Origin: a virus
Length of the DNA stretch: 62,352 nt
Direction: 5' to 3' (one strand)
Virus record (IMG/VR): IMGVR_UViG_3300050821_003061
Location: 1 to 62,352 of that record
In this document: positions 51,088 to 59,834 of the stretch, in pieces
Position numbering within the stretch: position 1 is the first letter of the stretch
Layout of the letters: each line of letters opens with the position of its first letter
Translations under genes and position numbers: made by a program
The notes under the pieces: generated by a model
Databases searched by the model: none
What the model was told of the DNA's origin: nothing
The model's input: only the letters and a program-made list of their open reading frames with translations

Positions 51088-51947
51088 GCGGATTAGTTTC
51101 GCTTGACGATCTCGCTATGAAGATACGCGAGGCTTACGCGGGTTTGATGGAGACCGCGACCGAGCGGGCTTTGAGAGTTGGTCGTTTACTTTTGGAAGCC
51201 AAGAAGCATGTTTCCGAAGGTAAATGGGAAACCTGGCTTGCCGCGAATGTTCCCTTTGGCGTGCGCTCTGCACAACGATTTATGCAACTTACACGCGCTC
51301 CAAAGTTACACGCGACAAGCTTGTCGTTTCTGGCGAATAACGAAGCAAAAACAATAGAAAAAAAAGAAGCACGCGCGGCACGAGAAGCTGAACTTGGCGC
51401 AGCACAAATGGCTCTGCCAAACAAAAAATACGGCCTTATATACAGCGACCCTGAGTGGCGGTTCGATGTATGGTCGCGCGAAACCGGCATGGATCGCGCG
51501 GCAGACAATCACTATCCGACGAGCGGTATTGAGGCGATTATCGAGCGCGATGTGGCATCCATCGCTGCCGATGATTGCATGCTTTTTCTGTGGGCTACAG
51601 TTCCAATGTTGCCTCAAGCGCTTCGCGTGATGTGCGCATGGGGTTTTGAGTATCGTTCGCATTTCGTCTGGGCAAAAGACAAGATTGGAACAGGGTATTG
51701 GAACCGCAATAAGCATGAGCTTTTACTGATCGGCGTGCGCGGGAACATCCCAGCTCCGGCAATGGGAACGCAGGCTGCGTCGCTGATTGAGGCACCAGTA
51801 GGCAAGCATTCCGCGAAGCCTGAAAAATTCCTTGAAATAATCGAGAGCTACTTTCCGTCACTGCCGAAGATAGAACTAAATCGGCGTGGTTCACCGCGGC
51901 CCGGTTGGGATGCGTGGGGAAACGAAGCCGCGGAGGCTGCCGAATGA
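51084..51947 (+). CDS. MT-A70 adenine methyltransferase with DUF3102-like front
   Basis: A 287-residue protein. Residues 5-75 resemble DUF3102 ('MKIREAYAGLMETATERALRVGRLLLEAKK...'). From about 112 the MT-A70 fold starts, with DPEW (122-125) replacing the usual DPPW and 'LFLWATVPMLPQAL', 'FVWAKDKIGTGYWNRNKHELLLIG' (in parts) following. It would methylate adenine N6 in DNA. The start at 51084 overlaps the preceding stop. It is coupled to a PD-(D/E)XK gene. Confidence 0.8.
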   Translation: MSGLVSLDDLAMKIREAYAGLMETATERALRVGRLLLEAKKHVSEGKWETWLAANVPFGVRSAQRFMQLTRAPKLHATSLSFLANNEAKTIEKKEARAAREAELGAAQMALPNKKYGLIYSDPEWRFDVWSRETGMDRAADNHYPTSGIEAIIERDVASIAADDCMLFLWATVPMLPQALRVMCAWGFEYRSHFVWAKDKIGTGYWNRNKHELLLIGVRGNIPAPAMGTQAASLIEAPVGKHSAKPEKFLEIIESYFPSLPKIELNRRGSPRPGWDAWGNEAAEAAE

Positions 51948-52531
51948 GCAAATTTGTGTTGCCTGGAAATGTGTTGGAAAAAATTATGAACGCTTCATTC
52001 GAAAATGTACAGGCCAACATTTGCGCTCATACTAATGAGGTTGGAGTAGAATGTTGCGATAGTCCAATTGAGGCCATTTTAATCATAGCGTTACAAGCGG
52101 AGACTGAATATGGATTTGGAGCATTTAAGTATGTAAAGTTTGTATGCAAACCACCAGTAGATTTCTATGACGATGATATTTATAATCTCGACCACATCGC
52201 AGAGAATGGATTTAGAACGTTGTTTGTACAACACCAGGCTCAATTAAAGGGTTGGCGTGTAGATTTTTTGATCAATGTTGCTAGTCAGTTCAGCGGAAAT
52301 ATTTATCCTCTCATAGTAGAATGCGACGGGCACGAATTCCATGAAAGGACAAAAGAACAAGCTGCGAAAGATCGCGCGAGAGATCGCGAATTTCAAGCTA
52401 AAGGTTTTACGGTTTTCAGATTTACCGGCGCGGAAATTTACCGAGACCCGTGCAAATGCGCGGTTCAAATTACGGAGTGGGCCGAAGAGAAATTGTATGC
52501 CGATAAACCAAAAAGAGCAGCGGCAGGGTGA
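51944..52531 (+). CDS. PD-(D/E)XK endonuclease, DUF559/Vsr-like
   Basis: A 195-residue protein. 'SPIEAILIIAL' (40-50), 'WRVDF' with D107, and 'IVECDGHEFHERT' with E126 and D128 are the conserved blocks of DUF559-type nucleases. The ATG overlaps the methyltransferase stop. The gene is clearly more AT-rich than its neighbours (bases 51944-52350), a sign of recent acquisition. Together they resemble a modification/restriction pair. Confidence 0.75.
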   Translation: MSKFVLPGNVLEKIMNASFENVQANICAHTNEVGVECCDSPIEAILIIALQAETEYGFGAFKYVKFVCKPPVDFYDDDIYNLDHIAENGFRTLFVQHQAQLKGWRVDFLINVASQFSGNIYPLIVECDGHEFHERTKEQAAKDRARDREFQAKGFTVFRFTGAEIYRDPCKCAVQITEWAEEKLYADKPKRAAAG

Positions 52532-53160
52532 TGACCGACATTCCCGCAATGTTGCTCTGGACCGATGCTTATTTGGGCGACACATCGCATTTATCGACGT
52601 TCGAACATGGCGCGTATTTGCTGATTCTAATGGCCATGTGGCGCGCTGGGGGAACACTGCCTGGGGATGATGAAACGCTGGCCAGATGTGCAAGGGTGAC
52701 ATTCGATAAATGGAGAAAGATATCCCCGCAAATCAGAGCCTTTTTGATACCTGTTGCGGAAATGTCGCAAAAATCCCAATCGGTTTCCAAATCGGTATCC
52801 CAAGCGGATTACAAAGGGATACCGATTGATAATGGCCATTATAGTAAAAACAACGGGTTAGTGACGCAGAAGAGATTATGGCGAGAGTTGAATACAGCCA
52901 AAAGCCGAATGGAAAAAAGAAAGTCTGCAAGCTTTATCGGCAATAGGGCTAAAGCATTGAAAAGACAAGGGCCGACCCCTCCCCATCCATATCCATATAT
53001 TAAAAAAGATTCTTTAAATGGTGAATTAAGGCAAGAGGGCGGATGGGTCCCGACAAAACGGATAGGGTCTAGGCTGTTCAAGGTTGGCGAGTTGGCGCCA
53101 GCTTACGATGGACAGCCGCCAAGTAGTTGGAAAAAACTAGAACCTAAGGATTGCACATGA
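52531..53160 (+). CDS. DUF1376-type replication protein
   Basis: A 209-residue protein. 'MLLWTDAYLGDTSHLSTFEHGAYLLILMAMWRAGGTLPGDD' (in parts) is the DUF1376 signature found at the N-terminus of phage replication/replisome-organiser proteins. The rest is basic with many Lys and Ser and could contact DNA. Several frequently A-rich codons mark it as atypical here. No separate helicase or primase gene is seen, so it probably recruits host machinery. Confidence 0.7.
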   Translation: MTDIPAMLLWTDAYLGDTSHLSTFEHGAYLLILMAMWRAGGTLPGDDETLARCARVTFDKWRKISPQIRAFLIPVAEMSQKSQSVSKSVSQADYKGIPIDNGHYSKNNGLVTQKRLWRELNTAKSRMEKRKSASFIGNRAKALKRQGPTPPHPYPYIKKDSLNGELRQEGGWVPTKRIGSRLFKVGELAPAYDGQPPSSWKKLEPKDCT

Positions 53161-53387
53161 CAACCAACGAACGAGCCCCCGTAAGCACGCTAATCCGCGA
53201 ATTGGCGGCCAGCATGAAGGCGTTTCCAAACGCGAAAAAGCGCGATGCGCAGCGCTACGAACAACATTTGCCATCAGGCGATCTCGAAGCCGAACTCGCC
53301 GCCAAATACCGCGACAAGCCACTACCGCCGCTATCCGCCAAACTGCGCGCGAAGCTCGGCGTCGGCATACCTGAAATCGCGGAATGA
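53157..53387 (+). CDS. Small hypothetical protein
   Basis: A 76-residue protein beginning MTTNERAPVSTLIRELAASM, charged and helical. Coupled to the replication gene by ATGA. Confidence 0.6.
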   Translation: MTTNERAPVSTLIRELAASMKAFPNAKKRDAQRYEQHLPSGDLEAELAAKYRDKPLPPLSAKLRAKLGVGIPEIAE

Positions 53388-53393
53388 TCGCCC

Positions 53394-53888
53394 ATGGACC
53401 TGTGGAACTCAGAGCTTGTGGGTGATGCGCTCGTGGCAGCATTCGTCACGCTCGACCACATGCCGCAAGTTGGGGGGCCGCGCGGTCCTGGCGGAAATTG
53501 GCCAACAACGATGACGGAATGGGCCGATCAACTCGGGATCGATCCGATTGAACGCAAGATGCGTGAAGAGGCCGCAAATCGTGGACGCAGGCCGCAGCCG
53601 AGTGGAGAGGAGATTAAGCGCATGGAAGCGGCGTTCGACTGGCTACGAGAGCTGCGCGTGGAGGATTCCGGCATGGCGCTGGTGACGACCTTGTGGGCTT
53701 TGCGCACGGCGCAGGGCCGATCGATCAAACGGCTGTGTCACGAGAAAAAATGGGCGCCGCGAACGTTTTGGAGGAAGCGGGCAAAGGCGCTCTGCATGTT
53801 GGCGGCGTCCCTCAATGCGCGCGCGGTTCTTGTCTGGGAAGTATGCCAACCACAGCCCATCCGCGTCACACGGATGGGCCTCTATTAG
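53394..53888 (+). CDS. DUF6362-like sigma-type HTH protein
   Basis: A 164-residue protein. 'RMEAAFDWLRELRVEDSGMALVTTLWALRTAQGRSIKRLCHEKKWAPRTFWRKRAKALCMLAASLN' (in parts) follows the DUF6362 pattern, with a sigma region 4-like helix-turn-helix at 'SIKRLCHEKKWAPRTFWRK'. Being the last gene of the early rightward operon and just before the packaging genes, it is a good candidate late-gene regulator. Confidence 0.65.
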   Translation: MDLWNSELVGDALVAAFVTLDHMPQVGGPRGPGGNWPTTMTEWADQLGIDPIERKMREEAANRGRRPQPSGEEIKRMEAAFDWLRELRVEDSGMALVTTLWALRTAQGRSIKRLCHEKKWAPRTFWRKRAKALCMLAASLNARAVLVWEVCQPQPIRVTRMGLY

Positions 53889-54290
53889 CGCAAATATGGC
53901 GGTTTATTTTAGTTCTCAACAAAATAGTTGTGCCAACCCATTGACAAGAGGGGAAAAATGGCGGTCCCGTGCTCGCGCGTGCGGCGGAAAGTCGCGCCTT
54001 GGTATCAGCCTACAATCCTGGCGGATTGCAAACAATCTATCACCTACCTTTCTCCGGGGAGGCTTCGACCGGTGAGAGACTTAACGGGAGCCAAAGTTTC
54101 GCCTCGGTTCATACGCGCCAGCCGGCTCAATCTTGCACAGCATTTTTCAACCGTACTGAGCCATGACCCGAGGCGGACAACCAACCACACGCCCTACTCC
54201 GGGGCAATGTGAAGGCCCCTTGCCCTCTGTCGCGAAGATAGGCAAGGGGCCAAATCATAATAATCCACCAAACTAGTAGAAAAGTGTAAA
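53889..54290. other. Gene-free stretch before the terminase genes
   Basis: About 400 bases without a convincing gene. A TTGACA (about 53941) followed by AGAGGGGAAAA-ATG could start a weak frame at 53958, but its codon usage is not gene-like. A strong 11-pair hairpin sits at 54214-54251. Location between early genes and small terminase makes it a candidate late promoter and pac/cos region. Confidence 0.5.
54214..54251 (+). terminator. Strong hairpin before the small terminase gene
   Basis: GGCCCCTTGCC/GGCAAGGGGCC, a perfect 11-pair stem with a 16-base loop, followed by AAATCATAAT rather than a T-run. It can end the early operon, or mark a DNA packaging signal. Confidence 0.5.
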
Positions 54291-54647
54291 ATGGCCGGCA
54301 AAGGTGCTCCGCCTGGTCACGCCAAGATGGGCGGACGCGCACCAGGAACGCCAAATCGCATCACGACAGACCTCCGCGAAGCGATCATGAACGCCTTCAC
54401 CACCGTAGGTGGCGAAGCTTATCTCGTACGCGTTGCGAAGAAAAATCCAACCGTGTTCTGCGCTCTGCTCGCCCGCATTTTGCCGCTCCAACTTCAAGCT
54501 TCAAGGGAGGGCGGTTCGCAATCGCCGGCGTTGAAGATTGCGGAAACGCTGGAGCTGCTCAGAGCCCGGCTTGGGCCGCCGCAGCTCCCGTATATCGAGG
54601 CTGCGCGCGGTCGAGAAAAGCAAGATATATCTAGTCCACCAAATTAA
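54291..54647 (+). CDS. Terminase small subunit candidate
   Basis: A 118-residue protein. 'GGRAPGTPNRITTDLREAIMNAF' and 'GEAYLVRVAKKNPTVFCALLARILP' follow the pattern of small terminase-like proteins ('GRPKGTPN... Yl..lA..nP..F..Ll.k..P'). A basic front and helical middle suit DNA recognition. It lies upstream of the large terminase, separated by an antisense membrane gene and a hydrolase gene. Confidence 0.65.
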   Translation: MAGKGAPPGHAKMGGRAPGTPNRITTDLREAIMNAFTTVGGEAYLVRVAKKNPTVFCALLARILPLQLQASREGGSQSPALKIAETLELLRARLGPPQLPYIEAARGREKQDISSPPN

Positions 54648-54651
54648 TAGA

Positions 54652-54981
54652 CTAGTTGCAAGTCACCATGCCTCCGGCGAGCGGCTGACAGAAGACTTGC
54701 CGCGGCGGGAGTTCTGGCGGTGGGGCAAACGGCGGTGGCTGTTGGGTGATGATGAACCCATTGCCTAGCGGCTGCGCCATCGATCCGTCGCTACCGATGA
54801 TCGTGTCGCCGAGGCGCTGGTAGGTTTGAGCGTGCGCCGATCCGGTGGCGAGATAAGCGTAAAATCCAAAGGCCGCCAGCAGAACCAGACACAACGCGAT
54901 TGTGCCAATCATGGGATAAACGATCACCGTGACCCACAATGGTTTGGTTATCGCTTCTTTCTCGAACCATATCCTGAACAT
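54652..54981 (-). CDS. Antisense membrane protein between terminase genes
   Basis: A 109-residue protein with one N-terminal transmembrane segment (about 16-42) and a soluble Pro/Gln-rich domain with two Cys near the end. AAGGAAAATCAG precedes the ATG. It is the only minus-strand gene in this late block and could be a lysogeny-conversion or exclusion gene (inference). Confidence 0.6.
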   Translation of the reverse strand: MFRIWFEKEAITKPLWVTVIVYPMIGTIALCLVLLAAFGFYAYLATGSAHAQTYQRLGDTIIGSDGSMAQPLGNGFIITQQPPPFAPPPELPPRQVFCQPLAGGMVTCN

Positions 54982-55052
54982 CTGATTTTCCTTTCGTGTG
55001 TGACGATTAACGATAAACGAAGATCGCGGCAAAATTAGGTTGGGCAAAATAA

Positions 55053-56030
55053 ATGGACCTGTCCGGCAACGACCTCGACAACGTAACGAGGACGATTCTT
55101 GCCGAGGCTGGCCAAAATGCCACACCTGCGTCGATGGCCGCGGTCGCGAGCGTCATTCGTAATCGCCTCGCGGCGGGCGGTTATGGGAACACTCCATCCG
55201 CGATCGTCCACGCGCCAAATCAGTTTGAGCCGTGGAACCCGAATTCCGGCAACGATCCCAGCCGGTTCGATCAGAACAGCCCGGCGTACAAGCAAGCGGC
55301 GGCGCTCGCGCAAGGCGTGTTCAGCGGCGTCGTCAACGATCCAACCGCCGGGGCGACGCATTTTTTCGCCCCGGCGGCGCAGGCGGCGTTAGGCCGTTCG
55401 CGGCCGACATGGGCAGGATCACCACCTACCGCGGAGATCGGCGGCCATCAGTTCTTTGCCCCATCTGGTCCAGTTACCGCCGACGCCATCGGGGCGGTCA
55501 GCGCTACTCCTGGCTACGCTCCTGGCGGTCCTGAGACGGCAACGCCGTATTCCGGTCCCGGCAGCCAGCCCACACCGCAAAACGCCCCGCCGATCACAGT
55601 CCCGCCGACAGGGCAAACGCAACTCGCCGCGCTGCTCGCCGGGATGAAGGGCTCGCAGCCACAAGGCGGCGGCGGTGGCGGCGGCCTGCTCGGCAACCTT
55701 TTGTTCGGCCGGCAAGGCATCATGGGATTGCTTCCGCAGCAAATTCAGCAAAGCGGCCTTGTGGGCTCAGCCATAAATGGGCTGGGAAGCGTGCTGAGAG
55801 GCGGCGCCGGAGGGAATGCTCCAATTCCTCCGGCGCCCCAACAAACGGCGCAGGCGCCTGCCGCTGCCCAGGCGCCTGGCATTATTCCGGGTCAACGCGA
55901 TCCGCATCAACCAGGATTTGACGCTGGTTCGGTGCCATACCTCGGCAAGACCGCGGACGCTGGCCAACCGCCGCCGATTGCGGGTCTTCTCGCGCAACTG
56001 TTCGGAAGTCAACAGGCGTCGGCAGCATAG
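55053..56030 (+). CDS. SleB-type cell-wall hydrolase
   Basis: A 325-residue protein. Residues 8-130 match Hydrolase_2/SleB: 'TRTILAEAGQNATPASMAAVASVIRNRL', 'QFEPW', 'GVVNDPTAGATHFFAP', 'RPTWAG'. The catalytic Glu is E18. The rest is Pro/Gln/Gly-rich and disordered. It is probably a virion-associated hydrolase that opens peptidoglycan for DNA entry. Its place between the terminase subunits is unusual. Confidence 0.75.
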   Translation: MDLSGNDLDNVTRTILAEAGQNATPASMAAVASVIRNRLAAGGYGNTPSAIVHAPNQFEPWNPNSGNDPSRFDQNSPAYKQAAALAQGVFSGVVNDPTAGATHFFAPAAQAALGRSRPTWAGSPPTAEIGGHQFFAPSGPVTADAIGAVSATPGYAPGGPETATPYSGPGSQPTPQNAPPITVPPTGQTQLAALLAGMKGSQPQGGGGGGGLLGNLLFGRQGIMGLLPQQIQQSGLVGSAINGLGSVLRGGAGGNAPIPPAPQQTAQAPAAAQAPGIIPGQRDPHQPGFDAGSVPYLGKTADAGQPPPIAGLLAQLFGSQQASAA

Positions 56031-56039
56031 ATTTCGGAC

Positions 56040-57773
56040 ATGAAGGGCGAGCGATACCTCGATGCGGCTAACCGCCAGCTCGTCGATCTCACCGCTGACC
56101 TCGCCTATGCGGATATGCCAACCGCAATTGCAAGCTACGAGAACCTGGTCGGCTCGGGTAAACTGCGCGCCGCCGACTACGCGCTTCTCGGTTGCCTAGA
56201 CCGCTTCTTTCTCTGCGTCTGCGTCCTCGGCCGGCGCGACATGATCCATCCGTGGGTTTATGATCGATGTCGCGAGGTCGAAGCCGCGCCTGACGGCTAT
56301 CTCGATCTCTGGGCACGAGAGCACTACAAATCGACAATCATCACCTGGGCGGGCACGATCCAGGACGTGGTAAGCGATCCTGAGCAGACGGTCGCGATCT
56401 TCTCATGCACGCAAAAAGCGGCGCGTAAGTTCCTCCATCAGATCAAGCAGGAGTTCGAAACCAACACGCTTTTGCGGTGGGCTTACGCTGACGTAATTTG
56501 GGCTGCGCCGAAGATAGAAGCTCCGCGATGGGGCCTCGACGGACTCGTGTTGCGACGCCAATCAAATCCGAAAGAGGCGACAATCGAGGCGTGGGGCCTC
56601 ATCGACGGAATGCCAACCGGCGGCCACTACACGATCCTGAAATACGATGACGTCGTGACTCTGGAGACGGTTCGCAATCCCGAAATGGTCCAGAAAGCTA
56701 TGGAAGCGTGGGAGCTTTCGGACAACCTCGGCGCCGGTGATGTGCGCAAGCAACACGTAGGCACGCGGTACAGCTTCGGCGACACCTACGGACAAATTCT
56801 AGAGCGGAACATCTTAAAGCCCAGGATTTATCCGGGCAGCGATGACGGAACACCGACCGGCAATCCGGTCATGATGAGCCTTGAGCGGTGGAAGGAAAAG
56901 CTGAAAACCCAGCGCTCGACCTTCTCGGCGCAAATGCTGCAAAACCCGCTCGCCGGCTCGGAACAGATATTCAAGCCGGAGTGGTTCGAGAGCCGCTGGG
57001 AAGTTCGCCCGGCGGTCTTGAACGTCTACATCATGGCGGACCCATCAGCAGGCCGGACGAGATCGAGCGACAATACCGCAATTGCTGTCGTTGGCGTTGA
57101 CAAAGGCGGATCGCGGTACTTCCTCGATGGCTACTGTCATCGGATGTCGCTCACCGAGCGCTGGGATAAATTGAAAAGGCTTCGCCGCAAGTGGAAGTCA
57201 GAGCCCGGCGTCAAGCTCGTAAAGGTTGGCTATGAACGATACGGAATGCAGGCCGATCTTGAATATTTCCAACTCGAAATGCAAAGGACCGGCGAGGTTT
57301 TCGCGATCGAAGAAATCGCGTGGCCGCGCGAAGGCGAGCACTCGAAATGGTCTCGGATTGAGCGCCTCGAACCTGATGTTCGCGACGGGCGGTTCTATTT
57401 TCCTAGTCTCATATCGGTTAAAGGGCTCGGAGATTGTTATTGGCATATGGCCACCGGTGAAGGAAACTCCGGGGGGAGCCGTAACCACGTTGTAACGATC
57501 CCGATGAAAGGCCCGTCGCGAGCGATGCGCACGGCGAAGGAAGTCGGGCGCGACAGCTATATCGTGCGCGGACTTCGACGCCGGGACGCGGACGGCGAAC
57601 CGTACGATCTCACCCGAATGCTGATCGACGAGTTGCTCTACTTCAAGTTCGCCCTGCATGACGACTTGGCGGACGCGACGTCGAGGTTTTACGACATGGG
57701 TCCGGTCGCGCCCGATCTCGACGAGCAGAAGGTCGCGGACGACGTGAACGCGGTTGATTTCGAGGATGCATGA
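56040..57773 (+). CDS. Terminase large subunit
   Basis: A 577-residue protein. 'AREHYKST' (92-99) is the terminase-type Walker A loop and 'YTILKYDDVVTLE' the Walker B region. The C-terminal nuclease carries 'IMADPSAGR' with D334 and a later 'SDNTAIAVVGVD'. It drives ATP-dependent packaging through the portal and cuts the concatemer. Full length; the start has no clear alternative. Confidence 0.9.
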   Translation: MKGERYLDAANRQLVDLTADLAYADMPTAIASYENLVGSGKLRAADYALLGCLDRFFLCVCVLGRRDMIHPWVYDRCREVEAAPDGYLDLWAREHYKSTIITWAGTIQDVVSDPEQTVAIFSCTQKAARKFLHQIKQEFETNTLLRWAYADVIWAAPKIEAPRWGLDGLVLRRQSNPKEATIEAWGLIDGMPTGGHYTILKYDDVVTLETVRNPEMVQKAMEAWELSDNLGAGDVRKQHVGTRYSFGDTYGQILERNILKPRIYPGSDDGTPTGNPVMMSLERWKEKLKTQRSTFSAQMLQNPLAGSEQIFKPEWFESRWEVRPAVLNVYIMADPSAGRTRSSDNTAIAVVGVDKGGSRYFLDGYCHRMSLTERWDKLKRLRRKWKSEPGVKLVKVGYERYGMQADLEYFQLEMQRTGEVFAIEEIAWPREGEHSKWSRIERLEPDVRDGRFYFPSLISVKGLGDCYWHMATGEGNSGGSRNHVVTIPMKGPSRAMRTAKEVGRDSYIVRGLRRRDADGEPYDLTRMLIDELLYFKFALHDDLADATSRFYDMGPVAPDLDEQKVADDVNAVDFEDA

Positions 57774-58201
57774 GCGATGATCTTAACACTTATCAAAGAT
57801 TGAGACGCGAGGAAGGTGACCATTATTTGGAAGGCATTGAAGATACGTTCGATCGAGGAGGATGCGTGATGACAAGTGAGGTAGAGGCTGCGGCGCGCGA
57901 ATATGATGAGCTGCGGCCACAGCAATACGACGGTCCCCTTTCTCGAACAGCTCAATGTCGGAAAGAGGCGCGCGAGAGCGACGACACAGAAGTCATTTCA
58001 AGGATTGAACCGAACACTGCCAGCTTGTCTCAAACCTACACCGAAGACTATTTGGCGTCGATCGCGATCTCGCTCAAGCGCATCGCGGACGTGCTTGAAA
58101 AACTGCACGCGCTTGAAAAACTCCCAGCAATCGTGCGTGCGAACGATGCGGACGCCTCGCCATTGGATCACCTACGCTCGAATACGGGGAAGGAATTTTA
58201 G
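57770..58201 (+). CDS. Hypothetical protein after the terminase
   Basis: A 143-residue acidic protein beginning MSDDLNTYQRLRREEGDHYL, with a helical leucine-rich C-terminus (IADVLEKLHALEKL). ATGA overlap with the terminase gene. Function unknown. Confidence 0.6.
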   Translation: MSDDLNTYQRLRREEGDHYLEGIEDTFDRGGCVMTSEVEAAAREYDELRPQQYDGPLSRTAQCRKEARESDDTEVISRIEPNTASLSQTYTEDYLASIAISLKRIADVLEKLHALEKLPAIVRANDADASPLDHLRSNTGKEF

Positions 58202-58461
58202 TGGGGAACGTCGTTCCGCTGAATGGCAACCTTCCGATCAAAGGCGAGCCTGATCCTGCCATCGTTGAGCAAATAGAGAACTTGTTGCAGGAGGCGAAAG
58301 ATGGCTGGATCGTATCTTTCGCGTATGCCTATTATTGGCCAACCGACTGCACGGGGCACGGTTGGTGCGTCGGTGCTTACGGCTTTCATCTCGCCGCGGC
58401 GATCCTGACGCTGCAACACGCGTTCTGCGAGATGCTAGCAGAGAGAGCCACAGACCAATGA
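58201..58461 (+). CDS. Hypothetical protein with Trp/Tyr-rich core
   Basis: An 86-residue protein with a GTG start; its centre 'WIVSFAYAYYWPTDCTGHGWCVGAYGFHLAAAILTLQHAF' (in parts) is hydrophobic but not clearly a membrane span. It overlaps the next secreted protein by ATGA. Confidence 0.55.
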   Translation: MGNVVPLNGNLPIKGEPDPAIVEQIENLLQEAKDGWIVSFAYAYYWPTDCTGHGWCVGAYGFHLAAAILTLQHAFCEMLAERATDQ

Positions 58462-59834
58462 GAGCCGCGCTTGCGGTTATCTGCTTTGTGATGCTGTGGT
58501 CGCACCTTCACGCACAGACCGTTCAAAACAGCAACCCAAATCCTCGTCCAGCCGGCATCGTCTCAGCGAATATCGCGGCTTGCGATCCGTATAACCCGCC
58601 AAGCTGCCTCATGCCGGCGGCGAGAACGAACGTGATTGCCTCCGGTACAACCGGCGCCGTCACGGCGACAATGCCGGCCGTGGCGGGAAGCACGAATTAT
58701 CTGTGCGCGATCGACGTCGAAGCGTCCGGTGGCACAGCCGCGGTAAGCCCGTTCACCATCATGGGCCTTTTGGGCGGTCCGTTAACGACAATCGGTCCGC
58801 CGCTGATATCTTCCGCGACCGGAGCTGGTGTTCAGAGAATATGGACGCCGTGCCTGCCGGCAACCAATCCGAACGTGCCGATCACCGTCTCGACGACGGC
58901 TGATGCAACGGCGAGTTCGGTCAAAGTCATGGCTTCCGGGTTTACGTCAGCGGATCGGGGGGCAACGCTGACCGAGAACTCGATCCTCTTCGCGTTGGGT
59001 GCGCCACAAGGCCCGGGTTATGTCGGGCTTCTTCAACTGACTAGCGCTGGGCCTCAAACCACAACCATTTCGAATGGGTTCTGCGGGCCGACAAGCACGG
59101 TTTGCTGGCCGGAATGGTCACCGGATAGCACGCGCATCGTCTTTCAAGCGGCGCTGCCCGGTCTCGGGTCCGGCATCTACATCATGAACAGCAACGGCAC
59201 CGGGCTTACTCGCCTCTCGGCCGGCGGCAGCACTGCCGACTCTTCCCCGAGCTTCGATCCCACCGGGCAGAAGATCGTCTACAACATCACCACCACCGGC
59301 AACCGTCCGTCGATAAACATTATGAATGCCGATGGGACCGGCGTTACCGCAGTCACTACACCGTCTGTCTCGACCTACTTTGTAGAGCCTCACTGGTCGG
59401 CCCAGAATCAGATTGTCGCCCTCTCCAACTTAGGAGGCGGGCAAGACGTCTACACGATGAACATAGACGGCTCGAACCAGACACGGCTCACATCAACCGG
59501 AAGTAGCGGCGATCCCGAATGGTCACCGGACGGCAATACGATCGGCTTCAGCCATACCCCGGACGGCGTGCAGTTGAACGTCTACACGATGCACAAGGAC
59601 GGGACCAACGTCGTTCAGGTTACGAACTTTGTGCAACCGCAAGAAGCTGCCGTGCCTTCCTTTAACTATGACGGGTCCCAGATTGCGATGGAGTGGGATA
59701 CCGGCGGCCTTATCGAAACGGTGACAACCGCCAGAACCGAGGTCTGGATCGTAAATTCGGACGGCACGAATCCGCACACGACTGGCCAGCCGTGCCCGAA
59801 TGTCGGCTGCCATCCAAAATGGGCGTGGAGATGA
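58458..59834 (+). CDS. Secreted TolB-like beta-propeller protein
   Basis: A 458-residue protein. Signal peptide ends near LHA/Q at residue 20. Residues 21-165 form a module shared with the next gene. From about 210 to 458, repeats such as 'PEWSPDSTRIVF', 'GIYIMNSNGTGLTRLS', 'SFDPTGQKIVY' and 'DVYTMNIDGSNQTRLT' match the PD40/TolB propeller. TolB couples to Pal and the Tol system in the periplasm. A phage copy may bind host envelope components or act as a fibre tip. Confidence 0.75.
   Translation: MRAALAVICFVMLWSHLHAQTVQNSNPNPRPAGIVSANIAACDPYNPPSCLMPAARTNVIASGTTGAVTATMPAVAGSTNYLCAIDVEASGGTAAVSPFTIMGLLGGPLTTIGPPLISSATGAGVQRIWTPCLPATNPNVPITVSTTADATASSVKVMASGFTSADRGATLTENSILFALGAPQGPGYVGLLQLTSAGPQTTTISNGFCGPTSTVCWPEWSPDSTRIVFQAALPGLGSGIYIMNSNGTGLTRLSAGGSTADSSPSFDPTGQKIVYNITTTGNRPSINIMNADGTGVTAVTTPSVSTYFVEPHWSAQNQIVALSNLGGGQDVYTMNIDGSNQTRLTSTGSSGDPEWSPDGNTIGFSHTPDGVQLNVYTMHKDGTNVVQVTNFVQPQEAAVPSFNYDGSQIAMEWDTGGLIETVTTARTEVWIVNSDGTNPHTTGQPCPNVGCHPKWAWR

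Noticed and set aside
53928-54212. A 94-codon frame upstream of the small terminase gene (with an inner ATG at 53958)
   Set aside because: There is a ribosome-binding-site-like AGAGGGG, but composition and codon third positions do not look coding and a competing frame is equally good.
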